Below are positions 1 through 8,263 of a stretch of DNA of 64,000 nucleotides, in pieces. Position numbers and translations under genes: made by a program. Source of the stretch: Comamonadaceae bacterium (GTDB taxonomy: Bacteria; Pseudomonadota; Gammaproteobacteria; Burkholderiales; Burkholderiaceae_C); assembly GCA_947476465.1 (NCBI GenBank), contig CANJQN010000010.1, positions 49,538 to 113,537 on the forward strand, in the 5' to 3' direction. A model generated the notes under the pieces. The model had not been told where the DNA came from. It was given only the letters and a program-made list of their open reading frames with translations, and made no database searches. How positions within the stretch are numbered: the stretch's first letter is position 1; the number at the start of each line of letters is the position of its first letter.

Positions 1-31
1 TCGGGAAAGGTTTTGCTTCGGGGGTGGGCAA

Positions 32-1354
32 TCACGGCCTACTGCTCCGCTGGCGAGCCACATCCAGCTCGCTCACGGGCCCGCCCGACTGGCCCCAGGC
101 ATTGCGGATGTAGGTGAGCACGGCGGCCACATCGGCGTCGCCCAGCACCACCGCGAAGGGCGGCATGCCGTAAGGCCTGGGGTTGCCGTCGGTGGCCGGC
201 GCAAAACCGCCGTAGATCACCGCCTGCACGAGGTTGGCCGTCTGCGGCAGCAGTACCGCGCGATTGCCGGCCAGCGGCGGGTAGGCGCCCGGCACGCCCT
301 GGCCGCGATCGCCATGGCATTGGGCGCACTGCTCGCCGTAGACCCGCTCGCCGCGCGCCGACACGACGCGGGCCGTCGCCGGGGCTTCGGCCGAGGTCTG
401 CGTCTGGGGGATCGCCTTGAGAAACACCGCCATCGCCTGCAGATCGGCTTCGCTCAGGTGCTGCGTGCTGTGCCGCACCACCTCGGCCATCGGCCCCAGC
501 GCGCTGGCCGGGCCGGCCCGACCGGTGTGCAGCAACTGGACGATGTCCGCAACGGACCATTCGGCCACGCCCGCCTCGGTGCGGGACGCGAGCGAGGGCG
601 CATACCAGTTTTGCATCGGGATCATGCCGCCCGACAGGTCCATCAGGTTGCTGCCGCCCAGCGCGTCGCGCGCGCTGTGGCAGGCCGAGCAGTGGCCCAG
701 GCCCTGAACCAGGTAGGCGCCGCGGTTCCATTCGGGCGTTTGCGCCGCATCGACCGGCTGCGCGCCGGGGCGAAAGTACAGGGCTCGCCACACGGCCAGC
801 GCCGCCTGGGTGCGCACCGGCCACGTGAGAGCGTGCGGGAGGTTGTCGCGCTCCACCGGCGCAAGGCTGCGCAGGTAGGCGAACAAGGCGTCGGAATCGG
901 CGCGGGTGACGCGGGTGTAGTTGGTGTACGGGAAGGCCGGGTACAGCATGCGCCCGTCGCGCGAGCGGCCGTGGTGCAGCGCGCGCCAGAAGTCCTGCGC
1001 TGTCCAGGCGCCCAGCCCGGTGCGCGGCGCCGGCGTGAGGTTGCTGGTGTAGAGCGTGCCGAAGGGCGTGTCGATGGCGCGGCCACCGGCATACGCCGGC
1101 CCGCCGCGTACGGTGTGGCACAGGGCGCAGTTGCCGGCCCGCGCCAGGTAGGCGCCGCGCTCGACGTGCGTCGTGGCGTCGGCTGAGGCCCCTGGTGCCT
1201 GCGCCTGCGGATTCGGTTGGGCTTGTGCTTGCGATTGCGATTGCGATTGCGATTGCCCGGCATCGTCACCGGTCTCGCTCAGGCGCCACAGCCATGCGAA
1301 CACCAGCACCGCCACCAAAGCCAGCCCCACCATCACGAACCCCAGGCGCTTCAT
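32..1354 (-). CDS. Membrane-anchored tri-haem cytochrome c
   Basis: A 440-residue c-type cytochrome with three haem-binding CxxCH motifs: CALCH at residues 76-80, CSACH at 222-226 and CAQCH at 343-347. A single N-terminal hydrophobic segment (about residues 5-23) probably anchors it in the inner membrane with the haems in the periplasm. Residues 34-50 form a Gln/Ser/Ala linker encoded by a hexanucleotide repeat. Size and haem count match the cytochrome subunits that take electrons from periplasmic alcohol, aldehyde or molybdenum dehydrogenases; this is family knowledge, and the dehydrogenase partner is not visible in the window. It is the last gene of a minus-strand operon: its ATG overlaps the stop of the di-haem cytochrome gene upstream (ATGA). 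Confident as a cytochrome c, unsure of the donor. Confidence 0.9.
   Translation of the reverse strand: MKRLGFVMVGLALVAVLVFAWLWRLSETGDDAGQSQSQSQSQAQAQPNPQAQAPGASADATTHVERGAYLARAGNCALCHTVRGGPAYAGGRAIDTPFGTLYTSNLTPAPRTGLGAWTAQDFWRALHHGRSRDGRMLYPAFPYTNYTRVTRADSDALFAYLRSLAPVERDNLPHALTWPVRTQAALAVWRALYFRPGAQPVDAAQTPEWNRGAYLVQGLGHCSACHSARDALGGSNLMDLSGGMIPMQNWYAPSLASRTEAGVAEWSVADIVQLLHTGRAGPASALGPMAEVVRHSTQHLSEADLQAMAVFLKAIPQTQTSAEAPATARVVSARGERVYGEQCAQCHGDRGQGVPGAYPPLAGNRAVLLPQTANLVQAVIYGGFAPATDGNPRPYGMPPFAVVLGDADVAAVLTYIRNAWGQSGGPVSELDVARQRSSRP
1231..1254. repeat. Four perfect tandem hexamers (GCGATT)4
   Basis: Four exact copies of GCGATT, read on the minus strand as AATCGC, encode the Gln-Ser repeats of the linker behind the membrane anchor of the tri-haem cytochrome. 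Degenerate copies continue on the low-coordinate side of the coding direction as Gln-Ala. A gain or loss of one unit keeps the reading frame, so linker length could vary between strains. Confidence 0.9.
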
Positions 1355-2079
1355 GGCGTGGCCCTCCCGGCGGGCAGCACCGCGCTGCCGCAGGCGACGG
1401 GTGGTGGGCGTTCAAGCCGGGCGGCTGGCTTGGCGTCGGCCGGCACCGGCACGCTGGACAGCCACACGGCCACGGCGTTCAGGTCGTCCGGGGCCAGCCG
1501 CTTGGCGATGGCCGCCATGCAATCGGGCGCGTGCGCGCTGCGCTGGCCGCTGCGCCAGGCGCCCATCTGGGCGCTGAGGTAGGCGCGCGGCAATCCGACC
1601 AGGCCGGGCGTATTGGGTTGGACGCCGGTGAGGGACGCACCGTGGCATTGGGCGCAGGCGGGCAGCCCGGAGCGGGCATCGCCGTTCAGGGCGAGCTGGC
1701 GTCCGCGCGCCAGTTGCTCGGCGGGGGCGCGGCTGGGGGCCGGCGCGCTGTAAGGCAGCTCGAGGCTGGCAAAGTGGTGAGCGATCTCCAGCAGGTAGGC
1801 ATCGGACAGCGGATCGAGCAGGCGTGTCATCAGCCCGTAGTGCCGCCGCCCGTCACGAAAATGCAGCAGCTGGTTGTAGAGGTACCCGGCGGGCTTGCCG
1901 GCCAGGCGCGGATAAAACCCGTCGGGCGCCGCGCGGCCTTGCGCGCCGTGACAGGCGGTGCAGGCCAGCGTGCGCTGGGCGAGCGTGTCTTCGAACGGGG
2001 CCGCGGACGTGGCGGCCAAGGTGACGCAGGGGGCGAGGGCGGCGGCCCCCGCGAGCAGCAGGGCGAACAGCAATTTCAC
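1351..2079 (-). CDS. Di-haem cytochrome c (c4-like)
   Basis: About 242 residues with a signal peptide (hydrophobic run at residues 2-16, cleavage probably near the TLAA motif) and two CxxCH haem sites: CTACH at 40-44 and CAQCH at 142-146, in two similar halves. This is the arrangement of cytochrome c4-type periplasmic electron carriers. I chose the GTG at 2079 because it overlaps the stop of the ferredoxin gene (TGTGA) and puts the signal peptide right at the N terminus; the reading frame stays open to 2193, but that extension looks like shadow sequence. It probably passes electrons between the ferredoxin and tri-haem cytochrome products or their dehydrogenase partner. That last point is inference from the operon. 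Confidence 0.85.
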   Translation of the reverse strand: MKLLFALLLAGAAALAPCVTLAATSAAPFEDTLAQRTLACTACHGAQGRAAPDGFYPRLAGKPAGYLYNQLLHFRDGRRHYGLMTRLLDPLSDAYLLEIAHHFASLELPYSAPAPSRAPAEQLARGRQLALNGDARSGLPACAQCHGASLTGVQPNTPGLVGLPRAYLSAQMGAWRSGQRSAHAPDCMAAIAKRLAPDDLNAVAVWLSSVPVPADAKPAARLERPPPVACGSAVLPAGRATP

Positions 2080-2381
2080 AGCGTTGATGAAGCTTTGTCG
2101 GCCGCGTTTCGCAGCACCAGATCGGTATCGGGGAAGGCGACGCAAGGCAGGATCCAGCCCTGGGCCTTTTCCTCGGCCAGCAGGCCCGGCCATTCAATGC
2201 GGTAGTGCACGCGGCCGCTGGCCAGCTGCTGGATGCAGCTGCGGCAGGTGCCGTTGCGGCAGGAGGAGGGCAGCGCGAGCCCGGCGGCGTGCGCGGACTG
2301 GAGCAGCGGCCGCGCGGATGAGGCCTGGAAGCTGCATCCGTCCGCGCCGATACGGACCGTGTGGACTGTGCTCGAAGGCAT
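2076..2381 (-). CDS. Plant-type [2Fe-2S] ferredoxin
   Basis: A 101-residue protein with the [2Fe-2S] cysteine pattern of plant-type ferredoxins: C41, C46 and C49 (SSCRNGTCRSC) and a distal C80 (WILPC). No signal peptide, so it is probably cytoplasmic. It heads a minus-strand operon with two periplasmic cytochromes c, an odd mix of compartments. Its stop codon overlaps the GTG start of the di-haem cytochrome. It could be a reductant for an oxygenase or oxidoreductase encoded elsewhere. It lacks the second, all-helical [2Fe-2S] domain found in xanthine-dehydrogenase-type small subunits, so I do not call it one. Confidence 0.85.
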   Translation of the reverse strand: MPSSTVHTVRIGADGCSFQASSARPLLQSAHAAGLALPSSCRNGTCRSCIQQLASGRVHYRIEWPGLLAEEKAQGWILPCVAFPDTDLVLRNAADKASSTL

Positions 2382-2420
2382 GGCCGATCATAATCGCGGC
2401 ACCTCCCACACCGCAGTCAC

Positions 2421-3335
2421 ATGGCCTCCAGTTTCTTCGCGCTTTTCGACGACATCGCCACGCTGCTCGACGATGTCGCGGCCATGAGCAAGGTGGCCGC
2501 CCGCAAGACCGCCGGCGTGCTGGGCGACGACCTGGCGCTCAACGCGCAGCAGGTTGCCGGCGTACGCGCCGAGCGCGAGCTGCCCGTGGTCTGGGCGGTG
2601 GCCAAGGGCTCGCTCGTGAACAAGCTGATTCTGGTGCCGGCGGCGCTGGCCATCAGCGCGGTGGCGTCATGGGCGGTAACGCCGCTGCTGATGATCGGCG
2701 GCGCGTTTCTGTGTTTCGAGGGCTTCGAGAAGCTGGCGCACAGTTTTGCCGCCAGGCGCGGCGCTGACGAGGCGCATCACCGCGAACTGGTGCAGGCGCT
2801 CGACCAGCCCGCCATCGACGTGCTGGCGCTGGAGCGCGACAAGATCAAGGGGGCGGTGCGCACCGATTTCATCCTCTCGGCCGAGATCGTGGTGATCTCG
2901 CTGGGCACGGTGGCCGGCGCCAGCTTCACGCAGCGCTTGGCCGTGCTGGCGACCATTGCGCTGGCGATGACCGTGGGCGTTTATGGCCTCGTGGCGGCCA
3001 TCGTCAAGCTCGACGACCTGGGCCTGCACCTGAGCCGCCGAGCCTCGGCCGTGGCCCGCGCCACTGGCCGCGCCATCGTGCTGGCGGCGCCCTGGCTCAT
3101 GAAGACGCTGTCGGTGGTGGGGACCGCCGCCATGTTCCTGGTGGGTGGCAGCATCCTGCGGCACGGCCTCGGGCCGCTGGCCCATTGGATCGAAGACGCA
3201 CTGGCGCCGCTGCAGGGCCTGGCCGGCGCGCTCGTGGGGATGCTGGCAGACGGCCTGTTGGGTGTCGCGGCCGGCGCGGTCTTGCTGGGCTTGTGGTCGT
3301 TGGGCCAGCGCCTCGTCGGCCGAGCCCCTGCATGA
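2421..3335 (+). CDS. DUF808 (YedI-like) inner-membrane protein
   Basis: 304 residues beginning MASSFFALFDDIATLLDDV, the characteristic opening of the DUF808/YedI family, followed by a conserved hydrophilic stretch and several hydrophobic membrane segments (near residues 75-100, 150-195 and 220-300). The family is a widespread integral membrane protein of unknown function; length and order of segments are usual. It is divergently oriented to the ferredoxin operon with a 39-nt gap. Its stop overlaps the start of the methyltransferase gene (ATGA), so the two are probably cotranscribed. Confidence 0.9.
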   Translation: MASSFFALFDDIATLLDDVAAMSKVAARKTAGVLGDDLALNAQQVAGVRAERELPVVWAVAKGSLVNKLILVPAALAISAVASWAVTPLLMIGGAFLCFEGFEKLAHSFAARRGADEAHHRELVQALDQPAIDVLALERDKIKGAVRTDFILSAEIVVISLGTVAGASFTQRLAVLATIALAMTVGVYGLVAAIVKLDDLGLHLSRRASAVARATGRAIVLAAPWLMKTLSVVGTAAMFLVGGSILRHGLGPLAHWIEDALAPLQGLAGALVGMLADGLLGVAAGAVLLGLWSLGQRLVGRAPA

Positions 3336-4489
3336 CCGTCAATGCGACCGACCCGACGCTCACCTGGAACGTCGATGACGCGCCCCGCCAGGCGCGCTGG
3401 CGTTCCGAGGCCGGCTGGCCGCCGCCATCCCGGGTGCGGGTCGCCGACGACCAGTTGCCCGCTGACGTGGCTTACAGACTCGCATGCGAGGGCACGGCGC
3501 TGCTGTGGCAGGGGGATTTCCAGAACGCGCGGCAGCTGTTGCAGGCGCTGGCGCGGCGCGTTGACCGCCCCTCACGCAAGCCCCAGGCGCCACCGGCCAC
3601 GGCGGGCGAGGCCTTTTACCGGCACCGCCAGGCACAAGGCCGCCGCGCCCGCGTGCTGGGCATGTTGCTGATCGCGCTGGAGCCCGACTACCGCATTGAA
3701 CTGCGCCGCGCGCCCGATCTGCGCACCGCCTGCACCGAAGCCTGGGGCCTGCCCGACGGCCAGCCGAGTGTCGCGTCGCTGCGCGAGCTGCTCGGGCTGG
3801 TGGGCGCGCATGAATGGCGCAAGAAGGGCGTGGAGGTGCCAGCCCTGGGCCCCGCGCCGAACAACCGCATCCACCCGCACTATGGCGTGTTCTCGCCGGT
3901 GCGTGGCGAATACCTGGACCTGATCGCCCGCGCGCCACTGCCGCCCGATCACCAGCTTGCCTGGGACATCGGCTGCGGCACCGGCGTCATCGCGGCCCTG
4001 CTGGCGCGCCGTGGCGTGGCGCGGGTGGTGGCCACCGACACCAGCGAGCGTGCCCTGGCCTGCGCGCGCGAGAACATCGAGCGGCTGGGTGTCGCATCGC
4101 AGGTGGTCTTGATCAATGCCGACCTGTTCCCGCCCGGGACCGCGCCGCTCATCGTGTGCAACCCGCCCTGGCTGCCGGCCAAGCCCACCTCGGGGGTCGA
4201 GCATGCGGTGTACGACCCCGACAGCGCCATGCTGCGCGGCTTCGTGCAGGGATTGCGCGGCCACCTGGCGCCCGGTGGCGAGGGTTGGCTCGTCCTGTCG
4301 GACCTGGCCGAGCATCTGGGCCTGCGAGGCCAAGGCGATGTGCCCGAGATGATCCGCGCCGCCGGCCTGGCGATTGCCCAGCGGCACGACATCCGCCCGA
4401 GGCATCCCAAGGCGGCTGATCCGCACGACCCGCTGGCCACGGCGCGCGCCCGCGAAGTCACCTCGCTGTACCGGCTCGTCGCTGCTTGA
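3332..4489 (+). CDS. Class I SAM-dependent methyltransferase (NPPW type)
   Basis: About 385 residues. The C-terminal half holds a Rossmann methyltransferase: motif I WDIGCGTG near residue 215, an acidic motif II (ATDTS), and NPPW near residue 277. NPPW/NPPY is the signature of enzymes methylating planar nitrogens of glutamine or of bases (PrmC, RlmG and related). The N-terminal ~190 residues are a less conserved substrate-recognition part. I chose the ATG at 3332 because it overlaps the DUF808 stop (ATGA). The substrate is not predictable; a ribosome or release-factor target is possible from the family only. Confidence 0.85.
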   Translation: MTVNATDPTLTWNVDDAPRQARWRSEAGWPPPSRVRVADDQLPADVAYRLACEGTALLWQGDFQNARQLLQALARRVDRPSRKPQAPPATAGEAFYRHRQAQGRRARVLGMLLIALEPDYRIELRRAPDLRTACTEAWGLPDGQPSVASLRELLGLVGAHEWRKKGVEVPALGPAPNNRIHPHYGVFSPVRGEYLDLIARAPLPPDHQLAWDIGCGTGVIAALLARRGVARVVATDTSERALACARENIERLGVASQVVLINADLFPPGTAPLIVCNPPWLPAKPTSGVEHAVYDPDSAMLRGFVQGLRGHLAPGGEGWLVLSDLAEHLGLRGQGDVPEMIRAAGLAIAQRHDIRPRHPKAADPHDPLATARAREVTSLYRLVAA

Positions 4490-4644
4490 GGCAGCTGGCG
4501 GGCCCGGCGCGCGAGCCTTGCGGCAGCCCGTGACAGCGATGCGCCTACAGGCGGACCCGCCGTCGGCGCACCGTGCCAGGCGGCGCCGGCGCCTAGCCTG
4601 CTGATCGAACGCCCCGTGGCGGTCGAGGCAGACTGGAGTTTTAG

Positions 4645-5433
4645 GTGAAGGTGCGTGACGACGACTTGGCGCAACAGTCCGCGAAGGTGAAGGAGCGAGC
4701 GCGCACGCGCGTGCTGCTGCGCCAAGGCCTGCTCGTCGGCGCAGCCATCTTTGCGCTGGTGCTGCCGCCGATGCAACCCTGCGCGGCCATGGCGCGGGTT
4801 TCGGTCCCGGCTGCTGCCGATTCCGCCAGACGCTATGGCCATCTCGCGGATTTTGGCGACGCGCGGGCATCTCCCGCCGCGCGCCAGGTCGCGCATTGGG
4901 CCCTATTCACTGGCGACAACCAGGGGCGCTCGGTGGTCATCGTCGACAAGAAGCGTGCCCATGCCTTCGTGTTCGATCCCGAGGGGCGGCTGCTGGGCGA
5001 CGCGCCGGTGCTGCTCGGATCGGCGAGCGGCGACCACACGGTACCCGGCGTGGGTGACAAACCCATCGCCCAGGTCCTTGCGAGCGAGCGCACCACGCCG
5101 GCCGGCCGCTTCGTTGCCGAGCTCGGCATGAGCACCTCCGGCGAGGATGTGGTGTGGGTCGACTTCGATGCGGCCGTTTCCATGCACCGCGTGCGTCCGT
5201 GGGTCAAGGCCGAACGCAGGCTCGAACGCCTGGCCTCGCCCAGCCCCGCGGACAACCGCATCTCCTACGGGTGCATCAACCTGCCGCGCCAGTTCTACGA
5301 GGGCGTGTTGAGTCCCGCGGTGCGCGCCACAGGCGCGGTGGTCTACGTGCTGCCCGAGGCGTCCACGCCGCGGCAGGTGTTCGGCTCCTACGACATTCCC
5401 CACGGCGACGTGTTGCCGCTTTTCCGGAAATAA
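4645..5433 (+). CDS. Exported L,D-transpeptidase-like (YkuD) protein
   Basis: 262 residues. A basic N terminus and a hydrophobic stretch (about residues 28-45) suggest export or an uncleaved anchor. The C-terminal part has a YkuD-like catalytic region with H181 in MHRV and C210 in SYGCINLP. Classical L,D-transpeptidases carry SHGC(I/V)R(L/M); here His is Tyr and Arg is Asn, so it is a divergent branch. The fold predicts a periplasmic peptidoglycan or lipoprotein cross-linking role, but the altered motif makes the activity uncertain. The start is a GTG with GGAG 6 nt upstream. It stands alone, 155 nt after the methyltransferase. Confidence 0.75.
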   Translation: MKVRDDDLAQQSAKVKERARTRVLLRQGLLVGAAIFALVLPPMQPCAAMARVSVPAAADSARRYGHLADFGDARASPAARQVAHWALFTGDNQGRSVVIVDKKRAHAFVFDPEGRLLGDAPVLLGSASGDHTVPGVGDKPIAQVLASERTTPAGRFVAELGMSTSGEDVVWVDFDAAVSMHRVRPWVKAERRLERLASPSPADNRISYGCINLPRQFYEGVLSPAVRATGAVVYVLPEASTPRQVFGSYDIPHGDVLPLFRK

Positions 5434-5588
5434 GTCGCAGCGATGCACGGTGTGCCGCGCGTCGCGTCGGAGCGGGCCGACTCGGCCGCGTCAATCAGCT
5501 GATGCGCGGGCGCGCGATGTCCGACATGAGGTACTGAGTCGGGACGACGCGGCCGCCTTGATCGCTCCTTAGTCTGGGCGCAGCTGGC

Positions 5589-5606
5589 AGACAAGTCGAC
5601 TTGTCT
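5589..5606. promoter_or_regulatory. Perfect 18-bp palindrome upstream of a secreted Thr-rich protein gene
   Basis: AGACAAGTCGACTTGTCT is exactly its own reverse complement and ends 34 nt before the ATG at 5641. Length and position fit a binding site for a dimeric repressor or activator. No regulator gene is adjacent, so the protein that would bind is unknown. Confidence 0.5.
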
Positions 5607-5640
5607 CAGCTTTTCATTGACACAGACCAGGAGTGACCAG

Positions 5641-5973
5641 ATGAATACTTCCACCTTGCTCAAAGGCCTGATGGCCAGTGCCGCCGCTGTTTCGATGGGC
5701 CTAGCGATCGCGCAGACGACATCGCCTGGCGCGCCGCTGGCCGACACGACCGGCACTTCCCCCGCCGGCACCACGACGCCGGGCACCAGCGCGGGCTCGC
5801 CCGGCATGCAAGCCCCCGCCGCATCGAGTGGTGGCACCATGGGTTCGGGATCGACCACGACCGAACGCAGCACCACGACCACCACAACCCCGCGCAGCAG
5901 CACTATGGGCGCCGGCACCAACACGACGACGACCACGGACCCGGCCAACCGCACGCGCGCTGACCGCAACTGA
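5641..5973 (+). CDS. Small secreted Thr/Ser/Gly-rich protein, unknown function
   Basis: 110 residues: a typical signal peptide (basic start, hydrophobic core, probably cleaved after GLAIAQ), then an almost entirely low-complexity Thr, Ser, Gly, Ala and Pro segment with runs of up to six Thr. No domain recognised. I chose ATG 5641 because AGGAG lies 8-9 nt upstream; an in-frame start at 5617 has no such site. A palindrome precedes it and a strong terminator follows, so it forms its own transcription unit. The composition resembles periplasmic or surface linker proteins, but no role can be assigned. Confidence 0.7.
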   Translation: MNTSTLLKGLMASAAAVSMGLAIAQTTSPGAPLADTTGTSPAGTTTPGTSAGSPGMQAPAASSGGTMGSGSTTTERSTTTTTTPRSSTMGAGTNTTTTTDPANRTRADRN

Positions 5974-5995
5974 CCGCGGCGCACGCCAGTGCAGC

Positions 5996-6024
5996 AAGAA
6001 CCGGCGTCATGCCGGTTCTTTTTT
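5996..6024 (+). terminator. Rho-independent terminator
   Basis: A 10-bp perfect stem (AAGAACCGGC / GCCGGTTCTT) with a 5-nt loop, followed by a T run. It ends the transcript of the Thr-rich protein gene and insulates gshA. Confidence 0.92.
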
Positions 6025-6130
6025 GCCTGGAGTGATTGTTACGAGATCGTGCTGCCCGCGGGTCGCGGCAGGGAATCGGCAATGGTGTTACCTTCGGTGG
6101 CATGACTGTTTTCTGTTCCAGCCCCCATTC

Positions 6131-7684
6131 ATGACCATGACGAGAGCGGCCCCACACGCGCTGGATCCCGAGCGCCTGCGCGGCATTCGCAGAGGCGTCG
6201 AAAAAGAGAGCCTGCGCGCTACCGCCACGGGGGACCTGGCGCTCACGCCCCATCCGCTGGCGCTGGGCTCGGCGTTGACCCACCCGCACATCACCACCGA
6301 CTACAGCGAATCCCAGCTGGAACTGATCACCGGCGTGCACGCCACGCCCGAGACCTGTCTGGAGGAGCTGCTGCGCATCCACCAGTTCACGCTGCGCGCG
6401 CTGGGCGACGAGATGTTGTGGGCCTCCAGCATGCCGTGCCGGCTGCCAGCCGACGAAAACATCCCGATCGGCCGCTATGGCGCCTCCAATGTGGGCCGCG
6501 CCAAGAGCGTCTATCGCATGGGCCTGGCGCACCGCTACGGGCGCCGCATGCAGACCATCTCGGGCATTCACTACAACTGGTCGATGCCGGGCGTGGACAG
6601 CGCCGCGTATTTCTCGCTGATTCGCAACTTCCGCCGCCACGCCTTCCTGCTGCTGTACCTGTTCGGCGCCTCGCCCGCCCTGTGCTCGTCGTTCGTGCAG
6701 GGGCGCGACCATGGGCTGAAGGCACTGAGTGAGGGGACGCTGTACATGCCCCACGGCACCTCGCTGCGCATGGGCAGGCTGGGTTACCAGAGCGATGCCC
6801 AGTCCCGCCTGGCCGTGAGCTACAACGGCCTGGAGGGCTATGCCGCGTCGATCCATGAGGCGCTCACGCGGCCGTATCCGCCCTACGAGGCGGTGGGCAT
6901 CGTCAACCCGGGCGGCGAGTACAACCAGCTGGCCACCAGCCTGCTGCAGATCGAAAACGAGTTCTACGGCGTGATCCGGCCCAAGCGCGTGATCTTCCCT
7001 GGCGAGCGGCCCCTGCACGCGCTGCGCGAGCGCGGTGTCGAGTACGTGGAGGTGCGCCTGCTCGACCTCGATCCCTTCGTTCCGGTGGGCCTGAAGGCGC
7101 AGACCATTCGCTTTCTCGACGTGTTTCTGCTGCATTGCCTGATGTCTGAAAGCCCTCCCGACACGCCCGACGAAATCGCCGAGGTTGGCCGCAACCAGCA
7201 CAAGACCGCAGCCTTCGGCCGCGAGCCCGGCCTGCGGCTGGAACGCTGCGGGCAAGCGGTGACGCTCGCCGACTGGGCCGCGAGCCTGCTGCGCGACTGC
7301 GCGCCCTTTGCCGCGGCGCTGGACGAAGCACACCGCACCAGCGACTACACCGATGCGTTGCGCGGCGCGCAGGCGCTGGTGCAATCGCCCGAGCTGCTGC
7401 CCTCGGCCCGTGTGCTCGAAGTGATGGCCAATGATTTCGACAATGCCTTTGTCGACTTCGCCATCGGCCAGTCGCAGTCGACGCACGCCAAGCTGCTGGC
7501 GCTGCCCTTCAGCGGCACACAGCAGACCCGTCTTGCCACAATGAGCGAACAATCGCTGCAAGACCAGCGCGCCATCGAGGCCGCCGACACCATGCCCTTC
7601 GAGATCTACCGCCAGCAGTACATCGCGCCCGAGCGGCTCGGGATGACGCGTGCGGCCATCGCGCCAGCCCTGACCTCGGTTTGA
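6131..7684 (+). CDS. gshA: Glutamate-cysteine ligase
   Basis: About 517 residues, close to the 518 of the E. coli enzyme. It catalyses ATP-dependent joining of glutamate and cysteine, the first and rate-limiting step of glutathione synthesis in the cytoplasm. Recognisable family stretches are RRGVEKESLR near the N terminus, TTDYSESQLELIT, the segment ISGIHYNWSMP, and NPGGEYNQLATSLLQIENEFYG (given here as recognition points). I took ATG 6131, after the intergenic terminator; a second ATG lies two codons later. It has its own promoter region and is not part of a larger operon. Confidence 0.95.
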   Translation: MTMTRAAPHALDPERLRGIRRGVEKESLRATATGDLALTPHPLALGSALTHPHITTDYSESQLELITGVHATPETCLEELLRIHQFTLRALGDEMLWASSMPCRLPADENIPIGRYGASNVGRAKSVYRMGLAHRYGRRMQTISGIHYNWSMPGVDSAAYFSLIRNFRRHAFLLLYLFGASPALCSSFVQGRDHGLKALSEGTLYMPHGTSLRMGRLGYQSDAQSRLAVSYNGLEGYAASIHEALTRPYPPYEAVGIVNPGGEYNQLATSLLQIENEFYGVIRPKRVIFPGERPLHALRERGVEYVEVRLLDLDPFVPVGLKAQTIRFLDVFLLHCLMSESPPDTPDEIAEVGRNQHKTAAFGREPGLRLERCGQAVTLADWAASLLRDCAPFAAALDEAHRTSDYTDALRGAQALVQSPELLPSARVLEVMANDFDNAFVDFAIGQSQSTHAKLLALPFSGTQQTRLATMSEQSLQDQRAIEAADTMPFEIYRQQYIAPERLGMTRAAIAPALTSV

Positions 7685-7714
7685 GCACAGTCTGATTTCA
7701 GGAAGGGCCACCCG

Positions 7715-8185
7715 ATGCGCGTGTTCGCCCACATCCCCGCTGCGCTGGCGCTGTGCCTGGCGGGCGCCTTGGCAGGCAGTCCCGCCCTGGCGGCGCCGCC
7801 TGACGGCCCGCCTGGCCAGGCAAAAAAGCAGGAACGCGTGCAGCGCCCCGCGGCCCGCACCGAGGTGACCGTGGGTGCGTACTTTCGCGAGCCCGAACGC
7901 GAGGCGGCGCGCGGCTACTACCAGCAGCGCTATGCCAAAAAGTGTCCTCCGGGTCTCGCCAAGAAGAACAACGGCTGCCTGCCGCCCGGGCAGGCCAAGA
8001 AGTACCAGCTGGGCCAGCCCCTGCCGCGCGACGTGATCCACTATCCCGTTCCATCGGCCGTGCTGATACGCCTGCCGCCGCCGCCGCGGGGCCATGAATA
8101 CGTTCGCGTGGCCACCGACATTTTGCTGATCACCATCGGCACGCACATGGTGATCGACGCGATCACCGACCTGATGGGCCGGTAG
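7715..8185 (+). CDS. RcnB-like periplasmic protein
   Basis: 156 residues with a clear signal peptide ending at ALAAPP. The mature part is rich in Pro, Lys and Gln and has two similar PPGxAKK motifs (CPPGLAKKNNGC and PPGQAKK). The C-terminal ~60 residues follow the RcnB-family pattern: GQPLPRDVIHYPVP, then LPPPPRGHEYVRVATDILLI, then a hydrophobic tail. RcnB of E. coli is a periplasmic protein affecting nickel and cobalt efflux; most family members are uncharacterised. It follows gshA by 30 nt and may share its transcript. Family assignment is good, function open. Confidence 0.75.
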   Translation: MRVFAHIPAALALCLAGALAGSPALAAPPDGPPGQAKKQERVQRPAARTEVTVGAYFREPEREAARGYYQQRYAKKCPPGLAKKNNGCLPPGQAKKYQLGQPLPRDVIHYPVPSAVLIRLPPPPRGHEYVRVATDILLITIGTHMVIDAITDLMGR

Positions 8186-8263
8186 CCGGTTTTCCTGCGT
8201 TGCCTTGACCGGCCTGGACGCGCGTTAAAGTCGAGGCGGGATCAACACAAGAGGAGCAGCAGC

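Noticed and set aside
5828..6130. N-terminal extension of gshA
   Set aside because: It would overlap the Thr-rich gene and the terminator; family length fits ATG 6131.
5903..8146. 747-codon minus-strand frame opposite gshA and the RcnB-like gene
   Set aside because: Shadow frame; it also runs through the terminator at 5996-6024.
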